Notes under the pieces: generated by a model
Told to the model about the DNA's origin: nothing
What the model saw: only the letters and a program-made list of their open reading frames with translations
Databases searched by the model: none
Source: an uncultured Collinsella sp.
GTDB lineage: Bacteria; Actinomycetota; Coriobacteriia; Coriobacteriales; Coriobacteriaceae
DNA length: 64,000 nt
Direction of reading: 5' to 3'
Assembly: GCA_902470815.1 (NCBI GenBank)
Contig: CABRHS010000005.1
Location: 1 to 64,000, forward strand
Made by a program: the position numbers and the translations under genes
Part shown: positions 54,203 through 62,451 of the stretch, one piece after another
How positions within the stretch are numbered: the first letter of the stretch is position 1
How the letters are laid out: each line of letters begins with the position of its first letter

Positions 54203-55158
54203 CGACCAGCTCGCTCGAGCGCCAAATCAACCAGCTCCGCGCACAGGTCGCAAAACGCGACCCCCGCATGCCTGGCCTCATCGGGAACGAGGGACTCGGG
54301 GGTCATGCCGGGAACGTTGTTGGTTTCCAAGATGACCGGGCCGTCCTCCGTCACAATCACGTCGGTGCGCGATATGCCATACAACCCGAGCGCTTCATGG
54401 GCCCTGCACGCGATATCCTGCACCTGCGCATACACATCTTCAGGAAGATCAGCCGGGATGCGATGGATGTCGGTCGGATCCGCGTATTTGACTTCAAGGT
54501 CGTAGAATTCCGACTGCCCAGGCATCAAGATCTCCACAACCGGCAACGCCCGGAGGGTATCGCCGTCTCCCACGGCGGCGACGGAACACTCCACGCCGAA
54601 GACCCGACGCTCCACCATGACCTTCTCGCCGTGCTCGAACGCCAACTCGATTGCCGCCGCGAGCTCAGATGGGTCCTTGACCAGGGAAATACCATAGCTC
54701 GAGCCGTTCACCACAGGCTTGACAAAGCTCTGCGGCCCCACCACGTCGACGATCTGCTCAATCGTGGGCATATCCGTGCGCCCAAACGTCACGCTCGGCG
54801 CGACCGGAAGGCCCGCGCGGCGATACAGGAGCTTCGAGAGATCCTTATCCATCGCGATGCCACTTGCGAGCGGAGAGGACGCCGTGTAGGGGATTCCCAT
54901 GAACTCCAACACATGCTGCGTCATGCCGTCCTCACCGCCGCGGCCGTGGAGCGCGATGAAAGCGACGTCCCAGCAGCCTTCTGCCATTTCGGCCAGGAAG
55001 TCGGGGGACGAGGGATCGATCAGCTCGACCACGCCGTATCCGGCCTCCCTCAAGGCGTTCACGACGTTGCCACCCGACGCAAGGGAGATCTCCCTCTCGT
55101 CCGAGATGCCGCCAGCGAGGACCGCCACCCTCATGTCCCGACGCGCCTTGTTGGCCAT
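54199..55158 (-). CDS. ddl: D-alanine--D-alanine ligase
   Basis: A 319-residue ATP-grasp ligase joining two D-Ala for peptidoglycan precursors. Motifs: VAVLAGGISDEREISLASG, FIALHGRGGEDG, MGIPYTASSPLASGIAMDKDLSK, FVKPVVNGSSYGISLVKD, FGVECSVAAVGD and the C-terminal VILETNNVPGMTPESLVP with the metal Asn. ATG 55158 is preceded by AGGAAAGG. It is transcribed with the downstream DinG-type gene and divergent from rlmN. Confidence 0.95.
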   Translation of the reverse strand: MANKARRDMRVAVLAGGISDEREISLASGGNVVNALREAGYGVVELIDPSSPDFLAEMAEGCWDVAFIALHGRGGEDGMTQHVLEFMGIPYTASSPLASGIAMDKDLSKLLYRRAGLPVAPSVTFGRTDMPTIEQIVDVVGPQSFVKPVVNGSSYGISLVKDPSELAAAIELAFEHGEKVMVERRVFGVECSVAAVGDGDTLRALPVVEILMPGQSEFYDLEVKYADPTDIHRIPADLPEDVYAQVQDIACRAHEALGLYGISRTDVIVTEDGPVILETNNVPGMTPESLVPDEARHAGVAFCDLCAELVDLALERAGR

Positions 55159-55321
55159 GATGCCCACCTTTCCTAACCATGTAGACACGCGCCCTACGTG
55201 CAAGCGGTGTCCATTTCACGCAATAGCCGTGCGCTGGCGACCCAAACGCCCGACAATCCCCTATTGTATAGGTATATATGCCCTAGGGACGCACAAGCGC
55301 CCACCACCCGAAAGGCGACAA

Positions 55322-56368
55322 ATGGAACGCACCTACCGTTCACGCGATATACGTCTTCTCTCCCTTGAGGAGCTCCAGGACCTCGTCAAAGAACTTGGCC
55401 AACCCGCTTTCCGCGCAAAGCAGCTCAACGAATGGATTCACGAAAAGAACGTCTGTTCGTTTGAGAACATGACCAATCTCCCTGCTTCGCTGCGCGAGAA
55501 GCTGGCCGAGAGATTCTCCTTCAATGTTCCCCAGGAGCTTGTCAAGCAGGTTTCGAAGGACGGCTCCCGCAAGTACCTGCTGCAGTTCAGCGACGGCGTC
55601 TCCGTTGAAACCGTCGGCATGCCCAACCGCAACAAGCTCGCAGTCTGCATCTCCTCCCAAGCCGGCTGCGCCATGGGGTGCGCCTTCTGCGCGACAGGCC
55701 TGGCCGGGCTCTCACGTTCACTCACCGCTCAGGAAATGGTCGATCAGGTCCTGCATGTCTCCCGCGATTTCGGCGAGCGCGTGACAAGCGTCGTTTTCAT
55801 GGGCCAGGGCGAGCCATTCGCCAACTTCGACGCCGTCGTCGAAGTACTGCGAATCCTCAACGATCCTGATGGACTCGCAATCGGCGCCCGTCACCTCACC
55901 GTCTCTACCTGCGGCGTAATCCCCGGCATCCGGCGCTTCGCCGAGCTGCCCGAGCAGTTCACCCTCGCCATCTCTCTCCACTCCGCCATCCAGGGCACGC
56001 GCAACCAGCTCATGCCCGGAGTCAAGAAGTACACGCTTCCGCGTCTCCATGAGGCCATTCAGCTGTATGTCGAGAAGACCGGTCGCCGCCCGACGTACGA
56101 GTTCGCCATGATCGACGGCATCAACGACACCAATCCGGAGATGCAAGCGCTCATCGACTTCTGCGCCGGAACGCTCTGCCACGTCAACCTGATTCAACTC
56201 AACAACATTCCCGACAGCCCGCTCCGGCCTTCACCCATCGAGAAGGTCGAGACGCTCCAGCGCAGGCTCGGAATGCATGGCGTTGAGACCACTATCCGCA
56301 ATTCCCGCGGCAGCGACATTGACGCCGCGTGTGGTCAGCTCAAGCAGCGTCGTTTCAGGGCGCAGTAA
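55322..56368 (+). CDS. rlmN: Dual-specificity 23S rRNA / tRNA (A-C2)-methyltransferase RlmN
   Basis: A 348-residue radical SAM enzyme that methylates C2 of A2503 in 23S rRNA (and A37 in some tRNAs). The SAM cluster motif is CISSQAGCAMGCAFCATG. Other landmarks are VFMGQGEPFANFDAV, LTVSTCGVIPGI, LAISLHSAIQGTRNQLMP and a C-terminal Cys (DAACGQL) that acts as the methyl-carrier partner. AAAGG precedes the ATG. It ends at a strong terminator. Confidence 0.96.
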   Translation: MERTYRSRDIRLLSLEELQDLVKELGQPAFRAKQLNEWIHEKNVCSFENMTNLPASLREKLAERFSFNVPQELVKQVSKDGSRKYLLQFSDGVSVETVGMPNRNKLAVCISSQAGCAMGCAFCATGLAGLSRSLTAQEMVDQVLHVSRDFGERVTSVVFMGQGEPFANFDAVVEVLRILNDPDGLAIGARHLTVSTCGVIPGIRRFAELPEQFTLAISLHSAIQGTRNQLMPGVKKYTLPRLHEAIQLYVEKTGRRPTYEFAMIDGINDTNPEMQALIDFCAGTLCHVNLIQLNNIPDSPLRPSPIEKVETLQRRLGMHGVETTIRNSRGSDIDAACGQLKQRRFRAQ

Positions 56369-56387
56369 CCCACCCCATACACCCAAA

Positions 56388-56403
56388 CGTTTCACATGAA
56401 ACA
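56388..56403. promoter_or_regulatory. parS: Degenerate parS-like site
   Basis: CGTTTCACATGAAACA differs at two positions from the parS consensus TGTTTCACGTGAAACA. It lies between rlmN and its terminator. Confidence 0.45.
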
Positions 56404-56407
56404 GGGA

Positions 56408-56442
56408 AGGGACCGTGAGGAATTTCCTCACGGTCCCTTTTT
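56408..56442 (+). terminator. Rho-independent terminator of rlmN
   Basis: A perfect 14-bp stem (AGGGACCGTGAGGA, 56408-56421 with 56425-56438), ATT loop, then T5. Confidence 0.92.
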
Positions 56443-56586
56443 CACGCATCTTAAACTGATACTGTCGCCTCACGCTCAGGGATCACGCACCGGGTCTCGG
56501 AGTAGTTGCTAAGCAACTTACAAATCAACCACGTACCCATATCTGACGTACGGACAAAGGTCTTCCCACAATTATTATTAGGTACC

Positions 56587-56844
56587 TTAGTAACCAACAG
56601 ACTCCCACTGTCTGCTTACCCAGTCCTGATTCACCTTTGGATTTCTGGTCAACTGAGCAGTCTTAAGTGCAACTTCTTCAGATACATCATCCATACGGTC
56701 TCTTGACGATCGATAAGCAGCTCTCAACTTCTCAGTCACTCCACCAATGACTTCCGAATGAGACACAACAGCATAGCCGATGAACGCTCCAACTATCACT
56801 ACTGACGCAATGCCGATAACCTTAACCTGTTTCTTCACGGTCAT
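56587..56844 (-). CDS. Small membrane protein cotranscribed with parB
   Basis: A protein of about 85 residues. One N-terminal membrane segment (VKVIGIASVVIVGAFIGYAVV) is followed by a charged region (EKLRAAYRSSRDRMDDVSEEVALKTAQL) that looks helical. ATG 56844 is chosen; a GTG at 56850 overlaps the parB stop. It follows parB directly, so it probably belongs to the parA-parB operon. I do not recognise a family. The preceding 5' region is AT-rich like parB and parA. Confidence 0.6.
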   Translation of the reverse strand: MTVKKQVKVIGIASVVIVGAFIGYAVVSHSEVIGGVTEKLRAAYRSSRDRMDDVSEEVALKTAQLTRNPKVNQDWVSRQWESVGY

Positions 56845-56846
56845 CC

Positions 56847-57716
56847 TCACTCGCCATCATTCTCGACCATGGAAGACAGAATCCTCTGCAGGTCATCCTC
56901 ATCCTTAAACTCAATCTCGATCTTATTCTTACCACGCGTTGCTCGAACCTTCACATTGGTGTTAAACAGCTGACGCAACACGCGGGCAGCCTTCTTATAA
57001 GACTGAGGAGTTACAGGTCGAGAAGATTTCGGAGTTTCTCCGACTGAAAACAACGGAGCAAGACTTTCTGTCGCGCGAACCGACAAGCCTTCAGCAACAA
57101 CCTTCTCGGCAAGCTTGATTCTCGCATCCTCATAGGGAACCGCAAGGATCGCACGTGCGTGCCCCGCGGCAAGTAGCCCTTCATACATCATCTGCTGAAC
57201 CTGCTCAGGTAGATCGAGCAACCTGAGAGAATTCGTGATCGATGACCTGGATTTAGAGACGGCTTTGGATAGCGCCTCTTGGGTCATCCCGCTTGCCTTA
57301 ATGAGCTGACGATAACCCTTTGCCTCTTCAATGGGATTCAGGTCGGATCGCTGAAGATTCTCGATAAGGGCAATTTCAAGCATCTTTTGATCGTCAACCT
57401 CCTTGACGATCACTGGAACCTTTTCAAGTCCCGCTATCTTGGAAGCCTGATATCTTCGCTCACCGGCAATGATCTCATACTTCTGCCCGTTCTTGCGCAC
57501 CAGCAATGGCTGAAGAACGCCGTTCTCTCGAATCGACTCGCTAAGCTCTTCAAGTTCAGACTCATTGAAGTGTGTTCTCGGCTGATTCGGATTCGGAATA
57601 ATCTGATCAATAGGCATCTCGGTATCCGATGAGGCAAAACCGGTCTCCGACTGCGCCTCTCCCATAAGAGAACCAAGACCTCGACCAAGTGCTGGCTTTT
57701 TCTTTGCACTAGGCAC
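56847..57716 (-). CDS. parB: Chromosome partition protein ParB
   Basis: A 289-residue ParB/Spo0J protein that binds parS, loads as a CTP-dependent sliding clamp and recruits SMC. The start PALGRGLGSLMG, the NPNQPRTHFNESELEELSESI segment, the CTP-binding box (EIIAGERRYQASKIAG), IENLQRSDLNPIEEAKGYRQL and helix-turn-helix LSKAVSKSRSSITNSLRLL are present. Its start overlaps parA by 8 bp. GC is lower than in genes left of 56 kb. Confidence 0.95.
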   Translation of the reverse strand: MPSAKKKPALGRGLGSLMGEAQSETGFASSDTEMPIDQIIPNPNQPRTHFNESELEELSESIRENGVLQPLLVRKNGQKYEIIAGERRYQASKIAGLEKVPVIVKEVDDQKMLEIALIENLQRSDLNPIEEAKGYRQLIKASGMTQEALSKAVSKSRSSITNSLRLLDLPEQVQQMMYEGLLAAGHARAILAVPYEDARIKLAEKVVAEGLSVRATESLAPLFSVGETPKSSRPVTPQSYKKAARVLRQLFNTNVKVRATRGKNKIEIEFKDEDDLQRILSSMVENDGE

Positions 57717-58509
57717 GACGAATCACCTCTTTCGCCAGATCCATGTATGCGATGGCACCCTTATTATTAGGTGCATACTCAATTACCGGCATACCATACG
57801 ATGGAGCCTCGGAAACTTTTACCGTACGAGGTATACACGTCTTGAATGCGATGTCACCGAAGTAGTTCTGGACCTCCTCAACAACCTGATTTGAAAGGGA
57901 TGTCCTTGAATCAAACATTGTCATAAGAACACCGTACGTATCGAGATCCTTGTTAATGCGACCCTTAACCATACGCATCGATTCGAGCAACTTGGTTACA
58001 CCCTCGAGAGCGTAGTACTCACACTGAATGGGAATGAGAACGCTATCAGCAGCTGCAAGAGCATTAATCGTAAGCAATCCAAGCGACGGTGGGCAATCGA
58101 TAAAGATAAAGTCGAATTCATCCTTCACAGGCTCGAGCAAATCCTTCAGTCGAGTTTCACGAGCCATAGCAGAAACCAACTCAATCTCAGCACCCGCCAA
58201 CTGAATCGTCGCAGGAATGATGAATACTCGGTCACTGACCGTTTCATGAATTAGGTCTTCCGCAGGAACATCATGAAGCAGCGCGTCGTACACGCACTGT
58301 GACAGCTGCTCTTTATCAACACCTATACCGCTTGTACTGTTTCCCTGCGGATCGAAATCAACAATCAAAACCTTGCGGCCCTGCTTTCCAAGTGCAGCTG
58401 CCAAGTTGACAGTAGTTGTTGATTTGCCGACTCCGCCTTTCTGATTGATTATCGCAATGGTGTGCATTGGCTTTGCACTCTTTGAGCGCTTAACGTCGCG
58501 AAACCCCAC
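57709..58509 (-). CDS. parA: Chromosome partition ATPase ParA/Soj
   Basis: A 266-residue P-loop ATPase of the ParA family. The deviant Walker A motif IAIINQKGGVGKSTTTVNLA, VLIVDFDPQGNSTSGIG, FIFIDCPPSLGLLT and the C-terminal YAPNNKGAIAYMDLAKEV match Soj. It moves ParB-bound origins. The start is taken as GTG 58509 because AGGAGG lies just upstream; ATG 58467 has no site, though the core fold starts there. Two parS sites lie just upstream of the gene. Confidence 0.94.
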   Translation of the reverse strand: MGFRDVKRSKSAKPMHTIAIINQKGGVGKSTTTVNLAAALGKQGRKVLIVDFDPQGNSTSGIGVDKEQLSQCVYDALLHDVPAEDLIHETVSDRVFIIPATIQLAGAEIELVSAMARETRLKDLLEPVKDEFDFIFIDCPPSLGLLTINALAAADSVLIPIQCEYYALEGVTKLLESMRMVKGRINKDLDTYGVLMTMFDSRTSLSNQVVEEVQNYFGDIAFKTCIPRTVKVSEAPSYGMPVIEYAPNNKGAIAYMDLAKEVIRRA

Positions 58510-58560
58510 GTTCCCTCCTGGATATTCGATATATGTGTTGCATTACTTCCTTTGGGTAAA

Positions 58561-58576
58561 AGTTTCACGTGAAACA
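58561..58576. promoter_or_regulatory. parS: parS site
   Basis: AGTTTCACGTGAAACA matches the parS consensus TGTTTCACGTGAAACA at 15 of 16 positions, 52 bp upstream of the parA start. Confidence 0.9.
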
Positions 58577-58623
58577 CCGTACTAAAACGACGCATCAACA
58601 CAAACTTCTTATCCATCATAGTA

Positions 58624-58639
58624 TGTTTCACGTGAAACA
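58624..58639. promoter_or_regulatory. parS: parS site, perfect
   Basis: TGTTTCACGTGAAACA is a perfect copy of the parS consensus. Confidence 0.95.
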
Positions 58640-59019
58640 ACTAGAGCTAAACATTCCAATGCTCAATTTGTATAAGCATCGAGGTCACACAACTCTATTA
58701 GAACTGGAAAATTGCAACATGCATTCCAGTCAGACCATACTTGTAACATCCCGCAAATATCGAGTTCAATCACGATGAGCCTATCGGCTTTACGGGGATA
58801 GCTCATTATTTGCCTTTTTATGAATCATCAAAGGACTCTCAACGAATGATCAAATTGGAAAACATGCGGAAATGCACTAAACAAAGAGGTACCCAAATAG
58901 CCGTTATTACCAAACAACAAGATTAGCTGCTATCAAGGCATTATGAATACCATTTTCAATGTAGCAATAATCGAATTGAAAAACAAATGGACACCATACA
59001 AATTAGAGCGGATGCAGGT

Positions 59020-59035
59020 AGTTTCACGTGAAACA
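59020..59035. promoter_or_regulatory. parS: parS site
   Basis: AGTTTCACGTGAAACA, 15 of 16 matches to the parS consensus, just past the rsmG terminator. Confidence 0.9.
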
Positions 59036-59038
59036 AAT

Positions 59039-59061
59039 AAGCCCGCCAAGTTGACGGGCTT
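59039..59061 (-). terminator. Terminator of rsmG
   Basis: AAGCCCG/CGGGCTT stem on the - strand followed by a T-rich tail (TTATTTGTTTC), 13 bp after the rsmG stop; it abuts a parS site. Confidence 0.7.
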
Positions 59062-59074
59062 GAAAACCAGCTAA

Positions 59075-59848
59075 TTACATGACAAGAGGTTGCTTTTTGG
59101 CAAGGCCAACAGCTCGCGGAAGCTTGACGCGCGGTTTGGAAACCTTCTGATATAGATAGACAGTGCGATGACCGAGTTCGCATGGCAAATCAAACTCATC
59201 AACTCCAACCAATTCAAGGCCGCACAGCTCAGCTGTCTTATCAGCGATACGACGCTCTTCATCCGAGGGATTAGCTTTAGCCATAACAAGATAGCCATCC
59301 TCTTCAATAAATGGAGTGGCATATTCAACGATGAGATTCATCTGGCCAACTGCACGAGCGAACACGATGTCAAACTCAGATGCATGCTTGGACGCATAGG
59401 ACTCACAGCGGTCATGGACGGCAGCGACCGTATCGAGCCCAAGCTCGGCAATAAACGCATCAACTGCATTGATCTTCTTGCCAACCGAATCGAGAAGAAC
59501 TCCTTCGCAACCAGTGTAGATAGCGAAAGGAATACCTGGGAATCCTGCACCGGTCCCCATATCAAGAAAACGCTCAGGCTCAATAGGAAGGTCCCTTGTC
59601 AGTGAAAGCGAATCAACGACATGAAGAACAAGCGCCTCGTGAATATCAGATATTCTCGTGAGGTTCATGTATTGGTTGACCTGATTGACCATGAGAAGAT
59701 GACGGACACAAAGCTCTGCATCAGAAAGGTCAAGATCGAGATCAAGCTGAGAACAATAACCAATTAGCTCTCTCGCGAGATCGGCAACTTCGTCCGCCGT
59801 TTCAGAAAGGGGCTGAATAGATATCTGACGTGTCGTCTGCTCAGACAT
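59075..59848 (-). CDS. rsmG: 16S rRNA (guanine-N7)-methyltransferase RsmG
   Basis: A 257-residue SAM-dependent enzyme that methylates N7 of G527 in 16S rRNA (formerly GidB). The motif order fits: YMNLTRISDIHEALVLHVVDSL, the SAM loop FLDMGTGAGFPGIPFAI, LLDSVGKKINAVDAFIAELGL and VFARAVGQMNLIVEYATPF. ATG 59848 is chosen; an upstream ATG at 59857 is a possible alternative. Its loss gives low-level streptomycin resistance in other bacteria. It has its own terminator and is separated from khpB by one. Confidence 0.94.
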   Translation of the reverse strand: MSEQTTRQISIQPLSETADEVADLARELIGYCSQLDLDLDLSDAELCVRHLLMVNQVNQYMNLTRISDIHEALVLHVVDSLSLTRDLPIEPERFLDMGTGAGFPGIPFAIYTGCEGVLLDSVGKKINAVDAFIAELGLDTVAAVHDRCESYASKHASEFDIVFARAVGQMNLIVEYATPFIEEDGYLVMAKANPSDEERRIADKTAELCGLELVGVDEFDLPCELGHRTVYLYQKVSKPRVKLPRAVGLAKKQPLVM

Positions 59849-59905
59849 GTTGACCATCCAATCGTTTGTGACTGAAATCAGTGTAACAAGAAGTTCAGTC
59901 ATAAG

Positions 59906-59927
59906 AAAAGGGCACCCGAAGATGCCC
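59906..59927 (-). terminator. Terminator of the rpmH-khpB operon
   Basis: On the - strand GGGCATC-TTCG-GGTGCCC (UUCG tetraloop, one G.U pair) is followed by TTTTC, 23 bp past the khpB stop. Confidence 0.85.
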
Positions 59928-59949
59928 TCATCAATCAAGTATGCAAGCT

Positions 59950-60531
59950 TTAGCGAAGCGTGATAACAACACGACGCTCAGGGTCAACTCCCTCAGAATG
60001 AGTATCGATACGATCATCCTCACGAAGGGCAATGTGAACAAGGCGCCGCTCATATGCCGACATCGGGGGAAGGTTAACCGTACGGCCTTGAGAGACAGCT
60101 CGAGACGCAGCGCTCTTGGCCATAGAAATCACCTTGTCGTGACGACGGCTCTTATAGCCTTCCACATCAACCGACACGGGATAACGGAAGCCGAGCTTTC
60201 GGCTCACAAGCAAAGAGACAAGCGTCTGAAGAGACTCGAGCGTGCGGCCGTGCCTACCAATAAGAACCGCAAGATCGGGTGCAGTGATATCGAGAATCAG
60301 CTCGCCCTCGTCGCCCTCATACTCATCAATAGGAGAGTCATCGGCATCAAAATGAGAGAGAATCGACCTGACGACGGAGATGGCGACATCGGCAATCGTG
60401 TCCAGCTCATCATCGGTAAGCTCAACACCGGCCTTATAGTGAGCGGCGATCTCGGGGTACTCTCCGACAACCTCCTCAGCGTTGACCGTCGTGATCTCCT
60501 CGACATTCTCTTCAATAAGCTCATCAGCCAT
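59950..60531 (-). CDS. khpB: RNA-binding protein KhpB/Jag
   Basis: A 193-residue protein with an acidic N-terminal part, a KH domain (LILDITAPDLAVLIGRHGRTLESLQTLVSLLVSRK with the GRHG loop) and a C-terminal R3H domain (RHDKVISMAKSAASRAVSQGR to PMSAYERRLVHIALREDDRI). KhpB, often with KhpA, binds many RNAs and affects cell elongation. The position after yidC matches most Gram-positive bacteria. ATG 60531 has GGAG upstream; ATG 60543 is possible. A 12-bp palindrome TTAGGTACCTAA (60546-60557) lies just upstream. Confidence 0.9.
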   Translation of the reverse strand: MADELIEENVEEITTVNAEEVVGEYPEIAAHYKAGVELTDDELDTIADVAISVVRSILSHFDADDSPIDEYEGDEGELILDITAPDLAVLIGRHGRTLESLQTLVSLLVSRKLGFRYPVSVDVEGYKSRRHDKVISMAKSAASRAVSQGRTVNLPPMSAYERRLVHIALREDDRIDTHSEGVDPERRVVITLR

Positions 60532-60590
60532 GATGTTCTCCATAGTTAGGTACCTAAAAAAGACTGATTCCCGGGTGTCGCCCCCAGGGA

Positions 60591-61370
60591 CTAACGGCTC
60601 TTGTGGGGGCGCTTCTTATGCTCGCGGCGAACAACGTCAACCGCAATGGGAGCGTTCGCCATGCGCTCTTCCTCCTCGGCCTTGGCCTTCTCGATGACCT
60701 TCTGGGTGACGAAGATCTGCTGGACAACCTGCCAGGCGGAGGACACGTCATAGTACAGCAGGACGCCAGCGGGCAGGCCCCAGCCCATGAAGAGCATCAT
60801 GACAGTCATGACGACCATCATCATCTTGGTGCTCTGGACCTGAGGACCACTCTGGTTGCGCGTCATGTAGAGCTGCGGAATAAACGTGAGCAAGCCGAAC
60901 AGGATGAGCGCGAGGAGATACGGGAAGGCGGCGCCGAAGCCGTCAGCGAATGCCTGAGAGGGCGACATGACCAGGTTGGGCAGGATATTGTAGAAAGAGA
61001 AGCCCTTCTCAGCCGCGTCCGGGAAGTAGTGACCGAGATCGCGCAGGAGGTTAAACAGGGCGATCAGGATCGGCATCTGAATCAAAAGGGGCAGGCACCC
61101 ACCGAACGGGTTGAACTTGTTCTCGGAATAGAACTTCTGCATCTCCTCGGCCTGACGCTGAGGGTCATCCGCGTAACGTTCCTGAATCTCCATGAGCTTG
61201 GGCTGCAAAACCTGCATGCGGGCCGTCGACTTGGTCGACTTGAGCATCATGGGCGTCAGGGCAAGGCGGATAATCACCACCAAGATGATGATAGAAAGGC
61301 CCCAGTCGCCGGCGATGCCCTGAATGAGCTGCAGCGCTTGGAAGAGAATCTGAACAATCCAGTCCCACAT
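60591..61370 (-). CDS. yidC: Membrane protein insertase YidC
   Basis: A 259-residue Oxa1/YidC-type insertase with about five membrane spans and no large extracytoplasmic domain, as in Gram-positive forms. It has the hydrophilic-groove Arg in LSIIILVVIIRLALTPMML, the coiled cytoplasmic hairpin QPKLMEIQERYADDPQRQAEEMQKFY and FNPFGGCLPLLIQMPILIALFNLLRDL. The C-terminal tail is basic (RREHKKRPHKSR), which aids ribosome contact. AAGGA precedes ATG 61370. It lies between yidD and khpB in the origin-side operon. Confidence 0.95.
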   Translation of the reverse strand: MWDWIVQILFQALQLIQGIAGDWGLSIIILVVIIRLALTPMMLKSTKSTARMQVLQPKLMEIQERYADDPQRQAEEMQKFYSENKFNPFGGCLPLLIQMPILIALFNLLRDLGHYFPDAAEKGFSFYNILPNLVMSPSQAFADGFGAAFPYLLALILFGLLTFIPQLYMTRNQSGPQVQSTKMMMVVMTVMMLFMGWGLPAGVLLYYDVSSAWQVVQQIFVTQKVIEKAKAEEEERMANAPIAVDVVRREHKKRPHKSR

Positions 61371-61400
61371 ACGAACAATCCTTACAGTAGGAACCAATAC

Positions 61401-61613
61401 TTACGGCACAGGGTCATAGCCGCCGGCATGAAACGGGTGACAACGCAAAATGCGTCGCGCGCCGAGCCAGCAGCCCTTGAGCACGCCATATTTCTCTATT
61501 GCCTCAACAGCATACTGAGAACAAGTGGGGATGTATATACATGCATCCGGCAAAAGGGGTGAAGTTCTTCGTTGATACCAGCGAATGGCAGCCAGCGAGA
61601 GCCTCTTGATCAT
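61401..61613 (-). CDS. yidD: Membrane protein insertion efficiency factor YidD
   Basis: A protein of about 70 residues of the YidD (UPF0161) family: LAAIRWYQRRTSPLLPDACIYIPTCSQYAVEAIEKYG, LGARRILRCHPFHAGGYDPVP. Conserved Cys and the CHPF-GGYDPVP end are diagnostic. It supports YidC-dependent insertion. ATG 61613 is chosen, with GTG 61619 possible. It lies 9 bp after rnpA and 30 bp before yidC. Confidence 0.92.
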   Translation of the reverse strand: MIKRLSLAAIRWYQRRTSPLLPDACIYIPTCSQYAVEAIEKYGVLKGCWLGARRILRCHPFHAGGYDPVP

Positions 61614-61622
61614 CGGCACTCG

Positions 61623-61967
61623 TCAGGCCTTCTCTTCGCGCGGCACGGCGCCGGCACGGCGCAAGAGCGACTCGAGCGCCGCGGCCATCTCCTCCGGAGA
61701 GGCTGCGCGCGTGCGGGGAGTCGCAAAAAGAATGATTTCCCGGCCTTCGATGGGCAGATGGCAGGAATGCGCCGCCTCGCGCAGAACCCGCTTGGAGCGG
61801 TTGCGCACAACGGCATTTCCCAGCCTTTTTGCAGCAGCGAAGGCGACCCGACCCGGATCGCCTTCGCTGACACAATCACATATAACCATGCGAATCAGAG
61901 GATGGTTGAGTCGTTTCCCCTGAGTGAATACCCGCTCAAAGTCCTGATGGGACTTGATGGTCTGCAT
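61623..61967 (-). CDS. rnpA: Ribonuclease P protein component
   Basis: A 114-residue basic protein that assists RNase P RNA in maturing tRNA 5' ends. The RNR motif region is visible as AAKRLGNAVVRNRSKRVLREA, following KSHQDFERVFTQGKRLNHPLIRM. Order rpmH-rnpA-yidD-yidC is the conserved origin cluster. Confidence 0.95.
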   Translation of the reverse strand: MQTIKSHQDFERVFTQGKRLNHPLIRMVICDCVSEGDPGRVAFAAAKRLGNAVVRNRSKRVLREAAHSCHLPIEGREIILFATPRTRAASPEEMAAALESLLRRAGAVPREEKA

Positions 61968-61973
61968 GAGAGC

Positions 61974-62117
61974 TTAGTTGTCGCTCACCGTGAGACGCTT
62001 ACGGCCCTTGGCACGACGACGGGCGAGAACGGCGCGGCCGGCCTTGGTGGCCATACGGGCGCGGAAGCCGTGGGTCTTGGCGCGCTTGCGCTTGTTCGGC
62101 TGGTAGGTACGCTTCAT
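61974..62117 (-). CDS. rpmH: Ribosomal protein L34
   Basis: A 47-residue gene reading MKRTYQPNKRKRAKTHGF at its start, then RARMATKAGRAVLARRRAKG and RKRLTVSDN, which is bL34. AGGAGG precedes the ATG. It is first in the rpmH-rnpA-yidD-yidC-khpB operon and is served by the near-consensus promoter at 62176-62205. Confidence 0.97.
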   Translation of the reverse strand: MKRTYQPNKRKRAKTHGFRARMATKAGRAVLARRRAKGRKRLTVSDN

Positions 62118-62175
62118 GGTTAACATCCTCCTGGTGCGTTTCGACTACTCGAAAAATATACGCGTGAGCTAAGAG

Positions 62176-62205
62176 ATTGTAGGGAATACCGTGCGGAAAT
62201 GTCAA
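62176..62205 (-). promoter_or_regulatory. Promoter of the rpmH operon
   Basis: On the - strand, TTGACA (62205-62200) and TACAAT (62181-62176) are 18 nt apart, close to the sigma-70 consensus, about 60 bp upstream of rpmH. Confidence 0.85.
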
Positions 62206-62279
62206 TCGCGGAACCATGAAATGCGCACACTTTCCGAAGGAATGACATCCAGGATCAATACAACCCCCTTGACTCAGAA

Positions 62280-62390
62280 CACTTTTCACAATCTTTCAGT
62301 GACTTATCCACAGGTTGTTAATTAGATGTTGATAACTTTTCAGTTCTTTCCAACACTTTTCAACATGATGGGAAAACTTGTTGAAAAGTT
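62280..62390. other. oriC: Probable oriC with DnaA boxes
   Basis: A perfect DnaA box TTATCCACA lies at 62304-62312. Related boxes are TTATCAACA (reverse, 62327-62335), TTTTCAACA (62357-62365) and its inverse TGTTGAAAA (62379-62387). The stretch is AT-rich between rpmH and the GHKL-ATPase gene. The unwinding element is not resolved, and further origin parts may lie beyond dnaA. Confidence 0.75.
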
Positions 62391-62451
62391 CTGAAAGCAC
62401 CCGCGGCGAGCTGCTATCCTAAGCTCACGGCAAACGTAGAAAGAACGCACC

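Larger units (their letters stand above)
58510..59074. other. AT-rich partition region with parS sites
   Basis: About 565 bp without a recognisable gene between the start of parA and the end of rsmG. It contains three parS sites (listed separately), the rsmG terminator and an imperfect hairpin (ATGAGC-C-TATC with GATA-GCTCAT, 58775-58785 and 58797-58806). The sequence is much more AT-rich than most of the window, and the parA promoter must also lie here. Confidence 0.6.
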
